Source of the DNA: Terripilifer sp031921685
GTDB lineage: Bacteria; Pseudomonadota; Alphaproteobacteria; Rhizobiales; Beijerinckiaceae
Assembly (NCBI RefSeq): GCF_031921685.1
Contig: NZ_JAPDHU010000002.1
Span: 558,001-622,000, forward strand
Length of the DNA stretch: 64,000 nt
Reading direction: 5' to 3'
Position numbers and translations under genes: made by a program
Shown: in pieces, positions 62,285 to 64,000 of the stretch
How the letters are laid out: each line of letters begins with the position of its first letter
Position numbering within the stretch: position 1 is the stretch's first letter
The notes under the pieces: generated by a model
Databases searched by the model: none
What the model was told of the DNA's origin: nothing
Seen by the model: the letters and a program-made list of their open reading frames with translations, nothing else

Positions 62285-63292
62285 TCAGGCTGGCTGAGCC
62301 TTCTTATCCGTTGCGAAAAGATTCAAAGATCGTCGAAGCGTTGCGACTAACTCGGATTTGAATTGGTCTGGCTGGTCGATAGACCAAAGAACAGTGGTGC
62401 AATGGTTCGTATCAAAGTGCGTCTTGGCTTGGTCAAATTTTGATCGTTCGCACAGATATATCACCGGCTTCCCCAAGCCTTCCGCGTAGCCGGCCTCCCA
62501 GTAGGCTCCTGAATTGTCATGCGTCAAATCGACAAGGACAAAGGCAGCATCGCGTATCTGTTGTCGAAGAATGTTATCTATCACGCCAGCGCGAGCAATA
62601 TCCCTTAAATCCACTAAGTCGAAATTAATGCCAGTTTGAACTGCGGGCTTCGCGACTTTTGCGATAAAATTATCAAGGACAACATCGCCAAATTTCATTG
62701 CGATGAAGCCATATCGCCCAGCAACATGACCACGTAATTCCGCTTGATAACGCGTCCAACCTTCAAGAGTCAGAATGTAAGGATAACGAAAGCGCATCTG
62801 TATCGGGTTGTTCGCGTCTGCCAACTGGGTAGTGCCAGCTTTGCGGATAATATTTCCGTCTTCCAACTCTTTTCGGAGTTGTGAAAACATTTGCATGTCA
62901 TAGGCTCCGGCACAGGCCATTATTTTTGGGGAATCTATCACGATGGCTTCGCCAGTCTTAGATTGGTAATCACCAATTATGCGAATTAAATTGGTTGCTT
63001 GCTCTAATGGGTTGGGCAGTCGTGCATTGGGCACAAAGCGTTCCATCCATTCTTGAGTCACTATGACGGCGCCATTGCTTCGATCAGCAATACTTAACTG
63101 ATGTGACAGGGTGGCGCGTTGGAAAAGCGACAGCTCTTCGCGACTGGCATTGAAGAAGCTTATTAGAGCGGATCGGGTGATCTCGAAGCGCCCGCAAATC
63201 TCACATTCAAAACCGGAGCGATCTCCAGTTGTCTGATATTCGGAACATCCGGTGCCGTGAGCATTACGACATACTGGACAAACTCCGTTCAT
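62285..63292 (-). CDS. Zinc-ribbon protein with nucleoside-deoxyribosyltransferase-like domain
   Basis: Protein of 335 residues with base composition visibly richer in A/T than its neighbours. The N-terminus holds CPVC (5-8) and CEIC (30-33), probably a zinc ribbon. A helical middle part may include a winged helix (MFSQLRKELEDGNIIRKAG). The C-terminal domain (about 205-330) has GRYGFIAMKFGD, IRDAAFVLVDLTHDNSGAYWEAGYAEGLGKPVIYLCE and HFDTNHCTTVLW. This is the pattern of the nucleoside 2-deoxyribosyltransferase/TIR-like fold seen in NAD- or nucleotide-degrading effectors. ATG at 63292 is preceded by GGGGGAAGAA; ATGs at 63304 and 63343 are alternatives. Possibly a defence gene; unproven. Confidence 0.75.
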   Translation of the reverse strand: MNGVCPVCRNAHGTGCSEYQTTGDRSGFECEICGRFEITRSALISFFNASREELSLFQRATLSHQLSIADRSNGAVIVTQEWMERFVPNARLPNPLEQATNLIRIIGDYQSKTGEAIVIDSPKIMACAGAYDMQMFSQLRKELEDGNIIRKAGTTQLADANNPIQMRFRYPYILTLEGWTRYQAELRGHVAGRYGFIAMKFGDVVLDNFIAKVAKPAVQTGINFDLVDLRDIARAGVIDNILRQQIRDAAFVLVDLTHDNSGAYWEAGYAEGLGKPVIYLCERSKFDQAKTHFDTNHCTTVLWSIDQPDQFKSELVATLRRSLNLFATDKKAQPA

Positions 63293-63389
63293 TTCTTCCC
63301 CCATAGCATGTTCATTAAACACTCTGCTGTCCGATAGGAGCATCTATTTGAACGATGGCTCCTGAGCCAGCCTCACTCGCCACGACCAA

Positions 63390-63800
63390 TCACCGCCCCT
63401 TACCGCTCCACGCCTCCCGCTGCGCGAATACACGCGTAACCTCGGCCATGTTTTCCGTGCCCCACGTGCAGAGCGGCACGAGGGCTTCGGACAGGCTGTG
63501 GCCGAGCGGTGTGAGGGCGTAATCGACGCGTGGCGGCACCTCCTTGTAGTCGGTCCGCTTCACGAGATCGTCGGCCTCCAGTTCCTTGAGCTGCTGGATC
63601 AGCATTTTGTCGCTGACATCGCGTATGGCGCGTCGCAGCTCGCCGTAGCGTGTCGGGCCGCCCTGGGCGAGGAAGTACAAGATGAGCGGCTTCCACTTGC
63701 CGGCAATGACCCGCAGGGTGGCGTCGAGGCCGCAGGTGAAGCCGGGCATGGTCGGGCTGCAATTGACGGACGGAGGAGGGGCGGAACGATCTGATGACAT
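63390..63800 (-). CDS. HxlR family transcriptional regulator
   Basis: Winged-helix regulator of 136 residues. The HxlR core reads CGLDATLRVIAGKWKPLILYFLAQGGPTRYGELRRAI, then VSDKMLIQQLKELEADDLVKR and the wing TDYKEVPPRVDYALTPLGHSL. Two cysteines near the N-terminus (VNCSPTMPGFTC) could act as a redox or electrophile sensor, as in relatives YodB/HypR. It is divergent from an SDR gene across an inverted repeat. ATG at 63800 is chosen over 63854. Confidence 0.92.
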   Translation of the reverse strand: MSSDRSAPPPSVNCSPTMPGFTCGLDATLRVIAGKWKPLILYFLAQGGPTRYGELRRAIRDVSDKMLIQQLKELEADDLVKRTDYKEVPPRVDYALTPLGHSLSEALVPLCTWGTENMAEVTRVFAQREAWSGKGR

Positions 63801-63807
63801 TTCTGGG

Positions 63808-63841
63808 CACTTACCAAAAGGTGCATACTTGTCGATAAGTG
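63808..63841. promoter_or_regulatory. Candidate HxlR operator between the divergent HxlR and SDR genes
   Basis: CACTTA (63808-63813) and TAAGTG (63836-63841) form an inverted repeat around GGTGCATACTTGTCGAT, next to the HxlR start and 43 bases before the SDR ATG. HxlR regulators usually bind such sites between themselves and a divergent oxidoreductase gene. Confidence 0.45.
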
Positions 63842-63884
63842 GGTAGCCCGCCACGTGAGTGCAACCTCAATGAAGGAGCACGTC

Positions 63885-64000
63885 ATGAGCAGGCTAAAAG
63901 GTAAAACAGCGGTGGTGACCGGCGGCGGCAGCGGCATCGGATTGGGCGCCGCCAAACGGTTCGTCGAGGAAGGTGCGTTCGTCTATCTTTTCGGACGGCG
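63885..64000 (+). CDS. SDR family oxidoreductase (3' end outside window)
   Basis: The first 38 codons of a short-chain dehydrogenase. It starts MSRLKGKTAVVTGGGSGIGL with the TGGGSGIG NAD(P)-binding loop, then AAKRFVEEGAFVYLFGRR. A basic residue at the end of strand 2 suggests NADP preference. AAGGAGCACGTC precedes the ATG. It is divergent from the HxlR gene and is the likely target of that regulator. The rest of the gene lies beyond the window. Confidence 0.92.
   Translation, partial: MSRLKGKTAVVTGGGSGIGLGAAKRFVEEGAFVYLFGR

Noticed and set aside
62285..63343. A retron or CBASS-type multi-gene defence system around the deoxyribosyltransferase-like gene
   Set aside because: No reverse transcriptase, msr/msd-like structure, nucleotide cyclase or second effector is found next to it; the neighbours are a secreted protein and an HxlR regulator.

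Overview
This 64 kb window is gene-dense chromosomal DNA of high GC. Gene content and sequence style point to an alphaproteobacterium of the order Hyphomicrobiales (Rhizobiales), possibly near Beijerinckiaceae or Bradyrhizobiaceae. The reasons are the UPF0114 and GFA proteins, the small 'plasmid stabilization'-type protein, the GCG...YGRC secreted protein, short hairpin repeats of a rhizobial kind between genes, and very long antisense open frames caused by GC bias. The family assignment is inference. I saw no rRNA, tRNA, CRISPR array, insertion sequence or prophage.

Layout. 1-2.2 kb: the end of an NMT1/SsuA-type ABC transporter operon. 2.3-9.0 kb: a DUF1330 protein, then three genes on the minus strand that read as one unit: a 1395-residue autotransporter with eight Ig-like repeats, a GT90 (CAP10) glycosyltransferase and a UDP-xylose synthase. 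9.3-12.7 kb: an AHSA1/ArsR pair, enolase and an Old Yellow Enzyme. 12.9-14.0 kb: three tandem paralogous small secreted proteins. 14-22.4 kb: GFA protein, AEC transporter, YqhA protein, GNATs, methyltransferase, MFS, CoA-binding protein, enoyl-CoA hydratase and thioesterase. 22.4-26.2 kb: copper ATPase CopA facing a CueR regulator across a textbook CueR promoter, then an APH(6)-like kinase. 26-34.6 kb: enzymes including riboflavin synthase, type II NADH dehydrogenase, two GSTs, a Gdx/SugE-type SMR pump and a stress-type SDR.

35-40.7 kb: a secreted protein, a MerR regulator whose apparent promoter lies inside its own reading frame, an epimerase, an MFS, a DUF2975/XRE pair and an EF-hand-like exported protein. 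40.8-45.5 kb: a three-gene periplasmic molybdenum hydroxylase (tri-haem cytochrome c, 2Fe-2S subunit, Tat-exported Mo subunit). 45.6-49.1 kb: FMN reductase, AhpD-like protein, DoxX and AidB. 49.2-55.7 kb: a Cache-GGDEF cyclase, a Bcr/CflA drug pump broken by an amber codon, an Flp pilin, a dehydrogenase remnant, a methyltransferase and a CSS-EAL phosphodiesterase. 55.7-61.6 kb: a sulfatase, a Tat-exported esterase facing an IclR regulator, and metE under a cobalamin riboswitch. 61.8-64 kb: a secreted Gly/Pro-rich protein, an A/T-richer gene with a zinc-ribbon and a nucleoside-deoxyribosyltransferase-like domain (possible defence gene), and a divergent HxlR/SDR pair cut by the window end.

The most promising unit is the autotransporter-GT90-UXS group. 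It could be a self-contained system that makes UDP-xylose, uses it to glycosylate a Ser/Thr-rich adhesin in the cytoplasm, and exports that adhesin.
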